This document shows positions 10,776 through 23,400 of a DNA stretch of 64,000 bases, one piece after another (the first letter of the stretch is position 1; each line of letters begins with the position of its first letter). Made by a program: the position numbers and the translations under genes. The stretch covers positions 19,232,765 to 19,296,764 of the forward strand of contig JAPXFY010000023.1 in the NCBI GenBank assembly GCA_030674185.1, given 5' to 3'. This stretch comes from Monoplex corrugatus (lineage: Eukaryota; Mollusca; Gastropoda; Littorinimorpha; Ranellidae). The notes beneath the pieces are model-generated. The model worked only from the letters and a program-made list of their open reading frames with translations, did not search any database and was not told where the DNA came from.

Positions 10776-12059
10776 GACGGTGCCAGAAAGCAATGTGGTT
10801 TTTGCCAGAACAGATGAACAGTTGACATGATATTCGCTGCAAGACAGATCCAAGAGAAATATAAGGAAACAAATATGGATCTCTACATCCTCACCAAGGC
10901 GTCTGACACAGTGTCACTCCCAGGACTGTGGAAGATACTTCCCTGAATTGGAATCCCTCCCAAGATGGTAAAAATAATCAGATGCTTTGACGATGGCATG
11001 AACGCAAGATTAGTCAACGACAGTGAAGATGATGAATTCCCCGTCACTCACGGAGTCAAGCAAGGATTCGTTTTTGCTCCAACACTCTTCAGCTTAATTT
11101 TTAGCATGATGTTTCTCTCTGCCTTTAAAGACTCAGATCCAGGCATCCAGGTCACATACAGGGCAGATGGAGGTATCTTCAATACTCAACGCCTGAAGGT
11201 AAAAGACGAAAGTCACTAAATCACTCGTTCGTGACCTCCTGTATGCTGATGACTGTACTATCGTTGCCCACTCGGAGTATGACCTTCAAAACTTACAGAT
11301 TCTCTGTCTGCGGCCACTAAGCGCTTTGGACTTACAGTAAGCATCAAGAATACTGAAGTTATGTTTCAGCCTGCAAAGGGATCAACAGCAAACATGCCTG
11401 AAATAAAGATCGATGGCAAAGTCCTTTACATTTTGACTCCTTCACCTATCTTGGCAGCGGTCTCTCCTCTTCCAACAGTCTCGATAATGAGGTATCCAAT
11501 CGCATCGTCTTCCTATGGTAGACTGCGCAAGCGAGTATGGAATGAAAAGGGCTTGAAACTAGAGACAAAGTGCGCAGTGTGCAGAGCAGTAGACTTGACT
11601 GCATTGCTGTATGGATGCGAGTCCTGAACTCTCTTCCATAAGCATGTCAAGCAACTAGATCAGTTTTACGAGCTCTGCCTCCGAAGTATCTTAAACATCA
11701 AATGGTACAACAGAGTCTCAAACTTGAATGTACTTTTGCAAGCCCAGATACCAAGCATAGATGCATTGCTATCACAGTCTCAGCGAAGATGGTCTGGACA
11801 TCTCGTGCTCATGCAGGATAACAGGCTTACCAAAGCAGGTCTTCTACGGTGAACTGACAGAGGGCTATCGACGAAGAGGACCGCCAAAGCTTCGCTACAA
11901 AGACACCCAGAAAAAATCCCTCCAGAAATGTGACATTTATGAAGAGCAATGGGAAATCGTGGCCACAAACAGGTCTGAATTCGCAAGGGAACATAAGCTC
12001 ATGAAAATAAAAGACGAAGCGGCCAAGTGGAAAAGCATGCAGCAATAAAAGCCAGAACC

Positions 12060-12152
12060 AACTCTGTGGAGCGTTCCATTCAGTGTCCAGTATGCGGCCG
12101 CCTGTATGCATCAGACTTTGGCCTGAGATCCCACATGAGGGTACACAAATGA
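12060..12152 (+). other. C2H2 zinc-finger tail of the LINE polyprotein
   Basis: Reading from 12060 gives NSVERSIQCPVCGRL, then YASDFGLRSHMRVHK and TGA. The spacing is Cys-x2-Cys-x12-His-x3-His, a classical C2H2 finger. It lies one frameshift downstream of the preceding open segment, which stops at 12046-12048. A DNA- or RNA-binding role in the retrotransposition complex is inferred. Confidence 0.85.
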
Positions 12153-12820
12153 ATAGAGTGCTAGGTTGGACTTAATCGACCACGATGGTTGAAGATATAT
12201 GTGTCACCCCACAAGGAGATGGGTTGGTGGGAAGATCAGTCATTGTTTTTAACAAGCATTTAAAGCAATAATTATGGCTCTGTGGTCTGATTAGGCAAGG
12301 GAAACGCCCGAATGAGACTCCGTTGTACTGTAGAGGACGTCGGCTGTGGCGGACCAAGCTAATTCTTCAGTGGCAGTCCTTTATAAAGAAGCAATATCAA
12401 ATAATGTTATGTAAATTAAAATGTCAAAATCAGTGATACAAAATTCTGTTCTGTTTATGCATTCCTTTGATGCTTATAAAGTTTCTGTTTAACTGGAAAG
12501 CTTTTTTGTTTTTTGTTTTTTGTCATGTCATTGTTAAGTTTCTACTAACTAAGGTCCCTTTCTGAGTTCTTGTCTGTTTCTTTTACACGTGTTCTGTCTC
12601 TTACTCTTTCTTCTTAATTTTTTCTTTCCAATCCCTCTAATATCACTGAGAATGAAAAACATTAATTGAAAGAACGAACATTAAATGGTTTTGGTGTAAA
12701 CGACCAGTAGAGAAGAATTTCAGAGATCAGATGGAATACAGTTGCAGACAGGGGATGTTTGAAGTGAGAACGATCTGTTCCTGGAATCCTTTTGCTGGAT
12801 TCCCACAGAGAGAACACCCA
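12153..12820. other. Spacer between LINE and receptor A1
   Basis: No gene was recognised. It may hold the LINE 3' UTR and sequence just upstream of the receptor pseudogene. Similarity to locus B begins near 12790-12820, matching about 45945-45967. Confidence 0.4.
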
Positions 12821-13025
12821 ACACTTGATTATTATATTTCGAAGTTTTTGGTAAGAAACTGTAGTTTCATGATTGATATCCAGGAACATAGAACCAAACG
12901 TTTATGTTAGTAGGCAAGCATTAAATGCAGACATGAAGTACATGCTGTTTAGAAGAAAAGATCTGAATGATTTTCTGATTCAAAGTGCTACTAAAGCAAG
13001 TGGTATAATTCATCAGTCCTTGTTG

Positions 13026-16000
13026 ATGATGACATTATATGGGTTGATGCATTCCATTGTTTGGGTTGTTGCTGACATACGTCCACACACAGTGATCTCA
13101 CATAAACTGGTTGTCAATGCAACAGCTGGTCTATTGACAATAAAAAACACATGTCCAGGTATACAGCATATCATCGACCAAAACCTGACCAACAGCACCA
13201 TCCTGCAGGTCAATGTTTCAGACTGTCAGAACAACTTACCAGACTTCACAACACATCGGGGAGTGGTGTATGGAATGTGTGAGCACTCTGCCAGGTTCTG
13301 CCTTCTGCACGTAGAGGTGCCAGGGGGAATGCTTGCTCGTGCTCATATTCAACGATTAGCTTATTGGTGTAATTCCAGTCGCTGGAGAACGGCAATATCT
13401 TTCGAATCAAGAGATGTGAACACTCGTTCTTACTGGCAATACAACATGAGATGTAGCCATCATTCTCTTAAAGAGAAGTACCTTGAATCATCCACAAATC
13501 ACATCTTTATTTTCAACTACGACAACCCTGCAGTTAAAATTAATATTCAGACAATTAAACATCATCGTTTTATTATAAAATATTTTTCTCAACATTCCGG
13601 ATATATGATGTTGCCGTTTATACGAATTTTTGGCACTTCTTCCCGTGAGGTAAGAAATGACTTGAAAGCCCCTGCTGGGTGGCTTGTGATGCTCAGCTTT
13701 TTGCTACATTTTCGAGAAGACAGCTGTAAGGTTATGTATGCAGACCTGGTATACATAGAAACAAATTCAACTCACCAAAATGTCTTACGTGTATGTTGTG
13801 TGTTTGACACACCAGCCAAAATCTTTCGTACATCTCATCTTCAGATTATAATTCGTTTTCCTCCGGTTTCAATCCTCTTATACGATCATCCTTTAAAAAT
13901 AGTGTATTCTTTTCATTCTGAGACTGGCAGACCCCAAAAGCTACCAAGTGGTCAGTTTAACTGTTCTGTTGACTACTACTCAACTTTTCAGTATCACCTG
14001 GACTGTAACCTGAAGACAGAATGTGAAGATGGACATGACGAAACAGAACACTGCCCCTTCAGTAGTCCTGGTTGTCGGGGTTTAGTATCTTCACGTAACA
14101 AGTGTTTCAAATATATTGAGTTAAATATATCTTTATCTGGCATAATTGCAGAATTAGAGTGTCGAAAGATAGATGGAAAACTAGCTTCCATAAAATCACG
14201 AGAGGAACAGGACGATTTTTTGAATATATTCAAAGACTCCAGTCAAATGTTTGTGTTTGTTGGTTATTCGTCAGGCTGGTACCAGTCGCCTTTTGTGTAC
14301 AGTAAATATCGTAAATGGGCTGACAACTCACTGATCTACAACATGAATCACTTTGCACTGACAACAGAATATAAACCTTCGAGAGTTGTTGGAACTTCTT
14401 ATCTTGTTTCTATGACTTTTAATTATTATCCTAAGAAAACACTAAAATCATTGCTAGTCAGTAGCCTTGTATGTGAAATAGAATCACAAACAGAAAACGT
14501 GGTTCCTGTACAAAATGTTGAACTTTCTGCAAGTCACACACCACAGTCTATTTTCACAGATACACGACAGATCTTAACTGTTTGTCTAGATGGTCATGTG
14601 ACTCACACATTTTTGTCATGTGATCTAACAACCGTTACGGAAAGATGACGTATTCTCAGTTCTGTCCATTCTTTGACACAAGAGCAAACAGAAGCAGCAC
14701 ACTGATTTTCCACGCAAACCATGACGTTTGCAGCGTTGCAATGTTTACATGCGATGATGACATCACAACATTGTCCTACACGTTGGTGTGTGACTTTAGC
14801 CAAAACTGTCCTGATAAAAGTGATGAATCATTCTGCATACTTTCTTCATGTGAAGGCTTCCTATGTTCAAACGGTCAGTGCATACATGACAGCCAGCAAT
14901 GCAATGACAACTCGGATTGTCTGGATGATTCTGATGAAGCTGATTGCCATGAGGAGCACTATCACAGTGCAGTTAGTGAGGCAGACAGAAACCAAAACAT
15001 TTTCATCAACCTAGATGGCACTGGTTACTTTACACAGCAGAGGATGAAAACGAATGACCATTGTCCTGAGACTCATTATCGTTGTACAGCTGATTGGTTG
15101 TATTGTCTCCCAATTTATACTCGATGCAATGGATATTCTGACTGTACATATGGAGAGGACGAACAAGATTGTGGGACACTGATTTGTATTGGCTTGTATC
15201 GATGTCGAGATTCCAACATGTGTGCACAGAACTCATCTCTGTGATGGCTGGAGTCAGTGCCTGCACCGAGATGATGAATGGATGTGTGACGTGACCTGTC
15301 CTGAAAACTGTGTCTGCCAAGGTTTCTCTTTTCTGTGTAATAAACCTTTCTCTGCTGAACTCTTTACCCAACTTCGTTACCTGGATGCCACAAACTCTGG
15401 AATGACACTGACTGATTTCAGCAATAACACGTTCCTTATCCGTCTGCATCTTTCCAACTGTTCTATATCAAACATATCAAACGTGAACCTTTCCAATCTG
15501 CAATTCATTGATTTGTCCAATAACCAACTGAGAGTTTTCAGTAGGAATGTTTTTTGCGGTCTACTGAACCTGAAAACTATGATACTCAAAAATAATCCTA
15601 TAATGCCACAGATAAATAAACCGTTTAGTTATGGTCACTATGGAATGAAAAGAATCGACATATCGAGAACACAATTTCCTATACTGAACAGTAACGTATT
15701 TGGTTACATGCCTGGAGTAATGTATTTAAATCTATCTTTTTCTGAGATTGATACCATTGAAGATGCAGTTTTCAAAAATGTGCCACAACTGACTGTACTG
15801 GACGTAAGGGGAAATCCAGTCACCAACTTCCCTTTGGATTTGTTTTCAGGACTGACTAATTTAAAAGTTTTGTTTTCGTCAAACTATAGACATTGTTGCA
15901 TAAGACTATTTCCTAAACATACAACTAAAATAAGATGTTCAGCACCACAGCCAACGCTTTCGTCTTGCATGAGTCTGCTTCCAACTGAACTGTACAGACT

Positions 16001-16907
16001 TTTCTTTTGGTTGGTAAGCATAGTCGCTATCTTAGGAAATTTCATTTGTTTTCTGTCTCCATTCATTGTAAAGACAACATTTGGAGGCTGTTCCAGGATG
16101 CTCACTGTCCATATGCAACTAGCTAATATGTGTATGGGAATCCAAGTCACCATGATTGTGGTAGCTAACGAAACATATCATGGAAAATACATAGACTTTG
16201 AAAAAGCATGGACCAACAGTGTGACTTGCAGACTGGCTGGATTTCTTTCTCTTTTATCCAACAACGTGTCAGTTCTGATCATCTGGATCGTCACGCTGGA
16301 TCACATCCTTGTCCTGTGTTTTCCTTCAAGTAGATGGAGATTGAACACAGTTTGCACAACTGTAGCATGTGTAGTGACATGGTTCATTGGAGTTTTGTTG
16401 GCATCAGTACCTTTTTGGCCTGGACTGGCAAACTGGGGCCTGTATGGACAATCAGGTCTCTGTCATCTGGCTTATTTGACCATTATAACTCTAACCAAGG
16501 ATTCAGATGGTTTACAGTTCATGTTGTACGCAACTGTCTGATGTGTTCAGTGACCATTGCTGGCCAAGTCATTATCTGCAAACGATCTCCAAAATACAAG
16601 GTTGTCATTGATTCCAGTAAAAGATCGATTTATTCATCAGTCAACCTGTGGGTAAAAATCACTGTCACATATGCTGTGTGTTGGACTTTTATTTGGTCTG
16701 AGTACAGTTATGATCCAGGCAGGTGCTACTGTGTCAGGTAAGATCCATGTGGCCATGGTAGTCTTCATGTTACCACTCAACTCTGCACTCAATCAGCTCC
16801 TCTACATGTGGACTGTTACGGCACAACAACGACAACAAACACAACAAGAGAGATTATTACTGACGTTAAAGTCACGACTTTTACAATCAGGGACAACCTT
16901 GAAGTAA
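13026..16907 (+). pseudogene. Receptor A1: CUB/LDLa/C-type-lectin/LRR 7TM receptor (GRL101-like), frameshifted
   Basis: The frame is open from 12873. A likely start is the ATG pair at 13026/13029, which begins a hydrophobic stretch MMTLYGLMHSIVWVVA that could be a signal peptide. Next come an unassigned Cys/Asn-rich region, a CUB-like domain (about 13650-13920), an LDLa repeat (CNLKTECEDGHDETEHC), a C-type-lectin-like domain (about 14090-14475, with GKLASIKSREEQDDF and a terminal VCEIE), further LDLa repeats, an LRR N-cap, LRRs and a 7TM domain. Compared with locus B, the frame is broken by a 1-base loss near 14626, a 2-base loss near 15221, a 1-base loss near 16470 and a 1-base gain near 16686. 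The 7TM end is NSALNQLLYMW, so NPxxY is altered to NQxxY. There are no introns. The frame is otherwise well preserved, so decay looks recent. Confidence 0.87.
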
Positions 16908-17880
16908 TGCAAAATTTCAGACTAGATATTAAAATTTATGATAACAGCATCCTCTCTATTGCAATTGCAAATAAATAGTGAAGATTAGTCTTATTTGTTT
17001 GCCTTTAACCGCTAATTCAAAAAAAAGGTAAACGATTTCTTCTTTTGTTATAACCAAGACATGACTCCTACCGCACATTAATAATGATACTTCTAACTAA
17101 CAGTAATGATACTACAGCGACCACTTCTACTACACTTACTACTACAACCTTTCCAATTTAAAGACTCTGTTTGTACGTACTGATATTATCATGTTCTTGT
17201 TGTTAAATTTCACACAGGGTATTTGAATGTTTCCTGCCAGAATGTTATCTCTACTTTCTTAATTGCACATGTATCATTCTGTTGTAACGCAGTTCGTGTG
17301 GTATTGTACATGTGGTTCTGATGCCTTCTTAAATAAATTGAAAGATTCAATCATGTACACACAAGGCAAACCTTCATCTAGAAATATGTAAAAGATTTGA
17401 CATATTTGGCGCTGGGGTTTGTTAGTGAAATCAATAAAAAGACAAACACCAAAGACAGCACAGATGTGCGATGTTTGTCCTTCAAACTGGTTTCATTCAT
17501 TTGAAGTAAAAAGTGAAATTCCAACCCGAGGTGAAATACTATAGAGTTGTCTCAAACCTGTATTGAAGATCCCCTTGCTACATCTGTTCTTCATTTGGAC
17601 ATAGCTGTCAAGGACGCCAAAGCAGTTATCAAAATATATACGACCTGCTCTGGTCAGCCACGTGGAATAAAGAAAAATATATAAGGAAACAAATCAACAA
17701 ACTTACCTTACTTTTAACAATAGCAATAGATATGTAAAACAGCAAAATCATCAAAGACATCAAAAACATTCATAACCTATGAGAATTTACGATAAACGAA
17801 AAATAGACGATTTCAAAATCCTTGATAGTAATAGGGAACATCTCATTTGATTTCATTTTATAATAACTTGATAATCAAAA
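16908..17880. other. A1 3' flank and unassigned spacer
   Basis: The first 160 bases or so resemble 50059-50200 downstream of B1, including an AATAAA at about 16970 that could be a poly(A) signal. Beyond about 17070 the two loci are unrelated. No gene was recognised. Confidence 0.5.
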
Positions 17881-18830
17881 ACCTTCCTGGACTTCTTTTG
17901 ACAAAGTATTTGACGAAATTCATTGGGACTTTATGTTAAAAGTTCTTGACGCCTTTGGATTTGGACCAGTGTATAGCCAATGAATTTGGGTGTTTTATAT
18001 TAATAAGATTTTTGAATGATTGTCTTCCCAAACAGGCTGCAAACAGGGTGATTAATATCACCATATCTTTTTGTCATATGCGTAGAAGTCCTGACCTTAA
18101 CATAACAGAAAAAGAACATTTCAGAGCCATAATGATACACCTTAATTTCCGCAGAATGCTGATGATACTGAATGTATACTAAATGGTGAGGAAAGATAGC
18201 CAGGCAAAACGTCTCCATCAGTACTGATATAACTGTCCATGGACTGAAGCTTGGAACCGTTCAGCAATTCACCTACCTGGGATACATCATTAGCAATGAG
18301 GGATAAAAACCAGAAATCCTCTTGAGGCCAGCAAAGACAACAACAGCAATGGCCAGGCTAAAACCTGTATGGATGGACAAGAACATCTCCAAGTGTTATG
18401 GTATGTTTCATATTCCTGTATGTATGTGGGACAAATACCCTCACAACAAATTTGGAAAGACTTGTCTAAGCCATGGAAATGATATGTTATCGCAAGATAC
18501 TAAACATCAGATACACTGATCATATCACCAATGACCAAATGTGTCAAACCATCAAGCTGCTCACTTTGCCGTATGAGGATTTGTTGAAATCATTTACGAA
18601 AAGAAAACTTCGTTGGTATGGCCATGTAACAAGATCTAATAGCCTTGTTAGATCAATTCTCCAGGGAACTGTTGTGGGTTAGAGACAGTGGGGAGGATAA
18701 GGAAAAAAAGACAATCTCTGAAAACACTGCAGAATGGACAAAGGGTAGAGAAAGCATTTGCAGAGACCCGGGTTTTGGCACACAAAAATGACTCTTAACG
18801 ATGTTAACGGAGACGAAGAAAAAGAAGAGT
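17880..18830 (+). mobile_element. Two adjoining LINE reverse-transcriptase fragments, heavily decayed
   Basis: 17885-18190 reads, with stops, as KVFDEIHWDFMLKVLDAFGF, then TGCKQGD and ADDTE, the RT palm of one LINE type. From about 18225 the frames switch to LKLGTVQQFTYLGYIISNEG, KPVWMDKNIS, MEMICYRKILNI and LRWYGHVTRSN, the C-terminal end of what appears to be a second LINE type. Both are dead. This material lies between A1 and A2 and has no counterpart between B1 and B2. Confidence 0.72.
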
Positions 18831-19570
18831 ATGGGGTTAGAATTGTGATTCAGGCTGATGACCAGTCCTTCAGGTACCTGCCAAGTTTGTGTTTGACCAG
18901 GTGATAAATAGGCCCTGTGCTTTTATAAGTTGGGCGTGAAAATTGAAGCTAACAAGGGATCAGCGTGTCATTGTACATTACTGAGGAACTGGATGTATGG
19001 TTGACAATATTTTGATGATTATATATTATGATAGAATTTGCTGCTGTTTTGCTGATGAAGAGTAAATTTACTTTTCTGTGCATCATATCATCGTATCCCC
19101 TTGTTTTGGATAGGAACTGAACGAAGAAAGATCAAGGACAAAACAGTCAACAGGTCTAGCACTGTGTCCATACTTCAAGCTGCAGAATTGTGACAACTGT
19201 GCTGTGTTTTAGTGTGGTGCAGTTTAGTGTATTTCTGTGTTGAGGCATCTAAAATGTCTTTTTGTTCTTTTGTTTCTTTTTTGTCTACATGCGAAATAAC
19301 TGTTATGTAATAACATTCAGTTATTGACTTTGATTTGAAAAACATCCCCGGAATGTTTCATTTGTTACTTTTTAAATGTCCTTTCACATATGCATTTTTA
19401 CCTACAAAATTAATCGACGAAAAAATTATGAAAAAATTAGGCAGGTGTGTATGGAGGTGGTGGTTATGTTTTGAAGTTTAAAAGGCACTGTAATGCATGC
19501 AAGTAATAATGATTAATAAAATGAGCAATTAATTAAAATAGTTAAAGCTTACAACAACCAGGCTTCATTA
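18831..19570. other. Unassigned spacer
   Basis: No gene was recognised. About 19225-19290 shows a loose match to 51030-51095 in locus B, so some original intergenic sequence may remain. Confidence 0.35.
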
Positions 19571-19588
19571 GTGTGTGTGTGTGTGTGT

Positions 19589-19637
<49 letters not shown>

Positions 19638-19688
19638 GTGTGTGTTTGTTTGTTTGTTTGTTTGTGTGTGTGTGTTTGTTTGTTTGTG

Positions 19689-19752
<64 letters not shown>
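19571..19752. repeat. (GT)n microsatellite with GTTT blocks
   Basis: Nearly pure GT interrupted by TTTG quadruplets around 19645-19690. Frames across it encode only Cys/Val or His/Thr repeats. Confidence 0.95.
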
Positions 19753-19755
<3 letters not shown>

Positions 19756-19910
19756 AAGGCTGCTGAAATAGTTTTAAGATTGCCATTTCATTGTTTATTA
19801 TTTTCACATTAAAATAATAAATGGGAAAAGGTGGGTGGATGGGTGCAGAGGATTACGTTTTGAAATTAAATGGCGTTCTAACAAATTTAATCAATAAAGA
19901 ATCAAACAAT

Positions 19911-19968
19911 CCCCCCCCCCTCCAAAAAAAAAAAAAAAAGAAGAAAAAAATGGAGGGGGGGGGGGGAT
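19911..19968. repeat. Homopolymer cluster C/A/G
   Basis: Runs of C, then A with AAG interruptions, then G, occur within 60 bases. A gap or assembly artefact is possible in such a tract. Confidence 0.8.
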
Positions 19969-20099
19969 ACAGATATAGGGATAATGATCTACAGGACTAT
20001 ATAGTAAATGCTATGTAGTTTGACACTGCAAAGACAAAACAGCATCCTTCTTACTTAAGGTTACAATGATGCAAAAAAAATTATAATAGATAAAGTAAA

Positions 20100-20270
20100 T
20101 AGAACAAAATAAAATAAAATAAAATAAAATAAAATAAAATAAAATAAAATAAAATAAATAAAATAAAATAAATTTGAATAAAATAGTAAAATAAAATGAA
20201 ATAAAATAAAGTAAAATTACATGAAATAAAATAAGATAAAATGAAATGAAAAAAGCCAAAATGAAAAGAA
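20100..20270. repeat. (AAAAT)n microsatellite
   Basis: Tandem AAAAT units (AATAAAATAAAAT) decaying rightwards into AAATG/AAATA variants. It ends about 220 bases before the A2 open frame. Confidence 0.93.
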
Positions 20271-20486
20271 AAAAGTCACATTTACGGACAACGAAAAATT
20301 TGGATTAAGGTTATATGTGTTTCGTAAAACGTACGAATGCATTTGACTGTTTTACTGAATTCAATTTTAAGTGAATTTATGATATAATCTGTACGCCTCT
20401 GATTTCATCATTCTTCAATTGTTTACTATTCTGGACAAAAAGACACCGCAAAACCAAATGATGGCTCAGCACATCTAGTTTTAGTA

Positions 20487-23400
20487 ATGACTTCACTGTC
20501 ATCTGGATTCATCACAGCACATCAGAATATCACGTCGAACACCGCAATGCATATATCAAAGAGTGTAACTGTTCCATTTGGAAGCGTTATCATGGTCAGC
20601 ATTAGAAAATTTGACCTAGAGTTATACAGCCTGTATATTCACAATGACAACAGTTCGACATATAAAGTGTGTGATGTATATAGGCCCAGGTGTGAGGATG
20701 TAGCTATGGTTTTCAGGACTGCAAAAGTCACTATTCGACTGTACTCAGGATACTGCATAAACACAAGTTGTTTCCAGTTTTTCTTTTCCTTTCACCCTGA
20801 AAGTAAAATACCACAAAAACTAGCCAGTGGTCTGTTCAACTGTTCTGTGGATCACTATTCCAGCTTTCAGCATCACTTGGACTGCAATCTGAAACCAGAG
20901 TGTGAAGATGGGAGAGATGAAACAGAACACTGTCCTTTCAGTAGTCCTGACTGTCAAGGCTTGATAGATTTATGTGATCGTTGCTACAAAATTACTAACA
21001 ATTTGCGTAAATTTGTTAGCAATAAAACAGATGCCAACAAACGAGCCATGGAATACTGCAATTCTGTAGGGGGGACACTAGGTATGCCTAAATGCGTACA
21101 TGATTGGTACGGTATAGTTCACGCTTTAACTGAAGTAGATATGCTCTACACAGAAAAACTGTGGCCTGGTTTATACATTTTTGATGTGTCATTACCAAAT
21201 ATGTACCGAAAAACTGTCGTCAGCGTAGACAGAACTGTTCCATATCATTCCCTTCGCTTTGATTTACAGAGCTCTGACTGTTGTGAGAAATCCTGTCCTT
21301 GGGTCACTTCTGATGGCTTTCAGATGTCTGAGTGCAGACTCACCATATCACGTCGTGCTTATGGGACAATTTGTGAATTTGACAAAAACAAAACTAAAGA
21401 AAATACTGATCATTCAGAAACAATATCACTGACAAGCACACAGTCACTACTGCACAAGGGACATCACTTTCTGACAAAATGTCCCAATGGTCATGTAACA
21501 CACGCATTTCTCCTGTGTGGCTCACACCAGTCTGATGCATGTGGTCAAGAACGTACGTGTCCTTGTACTTTTTCTCATCACTTGTCCTCCACACATGAAC
21601 GTTTCCATTCAGCAGATCAATTGGTTGCTTTAGTTCCCATATTCACATGTGATGATGACTTCAATACACTGTCGTACACTGTGGTGTGTGACTTTCTATC
21701 TGACTGCCAAGATGACAGTGACGAATCTTTCTGTGAACACCCTCACTGTGTCCGCATGTTTACCTGCAATAATGGTCAGTGTGTGTCATATGATAACGTG
21801 TGTGATTTCCTTTTTCATTGTAATGATGAATCAGATGAAAACGACTGTGATGATCTTAGAAGACGGTCTGCAACAAGACAGACACAGTTTCCATCTCCTG
21901 TGTTGATCAATTTTGATGGTATAAGCACTTTTATTTCAATTCCTATGAATTCCAATGAGTCCTGTCCTGATTCTCACTATCGTTGTCCTGGTAAGGTCAA
22001 TGACTGCCTACCTGTCTACACGCTGTGCAATGGCATGTATGACTGCATAGATCATGAGGACGAAGATGGTTGCAAAGATTTCATGTGTCCAGGATTTTTC
22101 CGATGCAGATCTTCTATAACATGCGTTCATGGGGACCATCTGTGTGATGGCTGGCCTCATTGCCCACTTCATGATGATGAACTTTCCTGTAATGTAAGCT
22201 GTCCTGTGGGATGTATGTGTCAAGGTCACGCTTTTTTGTGTCTTCAGTCTTTCTCTGCTTCACTCTTCCCTCAACTACGTTTCTTGAATGCCACAGGATC
22301 AGGAATGCCTCTGCTTGATGTAAGCAATAAATCCTATCTTATTGGTTTGGTTCTTGCCCAGTGTTCTTTGACCCATTTGCCTAAGACAAAGTTGTTCAAT
22401 TTGAGACTCCTTGACCTTAGCAGTAATGAACTGAAGTATGTCAACATGACTCATTTTGTTGATTTAAAAAATCTGCGCAGCTTGTTCCTGTCTCATAATC
22501 CCCTCATCATGCTTTCCTCTGACCTTTCATCTGGTATTAAACAAGATACACTCACCACGATAGATCTTTCACACACCACGCTGACACAATTTGACACCAA
22601 AGTCCTTATCAAGTTTACACACTTGCAGAAACTCAATCTAACGTTTACAGACATTCATACTGTCAGTTCTGATGGGTTTCAGTTTACACCACAATTAACG
22701 GAATTGTTCTTGGAAGGCAGTCCTGTGAAAACGTTCCCACCTGACATATTCAAAGATCTCTCACATCTACAAATGATAACAACACAAAATTATAAGCTAT
22801 GCTGTAATGAAATACTTCCACAGAACTTTGATGCTACTTTCTGCTATACCCAGAAAAATGAAATTTCGTCCTGTAAAGATTTACTACAGTCAGGAATATA
22901 TCAAGGCTTTCTCTGGCTGATCAGTGTTCTGTCAGTGACTGGTAACACCTTCTGTTTTGTTGCACGTTTGTGTGCACGCAAGTCACACTCTTCAAGTGGC
23001 TTCAGTGTGTTTGTCACTAACCTTTCCATGGCAGACTTCTTGATGGGTGTCTACATTGCTGTTATTGGAGTGGCTGATGAAGTGTTTCGTGGTGAATACC
23101 TTCATCACGATGACACATGGAAACACAGCGTGGCCTGTAAAGTAGCAGGCTTGCTGTCTCTGTTGTCCAGTGAAGTATCAGCACTGATCATTTGGCTTAT
23201 CACACTGGATCGTTTCATCGTTCTTCGCTTTCCATTCAGCACTTTGCGATTTGAAAGAACGTCAGCGTCTGTGGCTTGTCTGTTGACTTGGTTAGTTGGT
23301 TGGCTGCTTGCTTTGGTGCCTTTGCTTCCAGTGACAGCACACTGGCAGTTTTATAGCCAGACAGGCATCTGCATTCCCCTCCCAGTCACGAAACAAGAGT

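Larger units (their letters stand above)
8645..12152 (+). mobile_element. RTE-like LINE with endonuclease, RT and C-terminal zinc finger, dead
   Basis: Plus-strand polyprotein remnant broken by many stops and frameshifts. The endonuclease start includes ADIAALSETRL (about 8850). The piece at 9085-9621 carries LIILGDFNTKIGS and a degenerate STDH end. RT segments follow: SAGSDGIPPEAF (about 10290), ITHGVKQG-like VTHGVKQGF (about 11045) and LLYADDCTIVAHSE (about 11235-11276), so the YADD core survives. The C-terminal part at 11761-12048 has FYGELTEGYRRRGPPKLRYKD. One frameshift later comes a C2H2 finger and the stop at 12150-12152. The RT is interrupted by a tandem repeat at 10497-10775. This is a different family from the elements at 1.1 and 41.9 kb. 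Confidence 0.85.
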
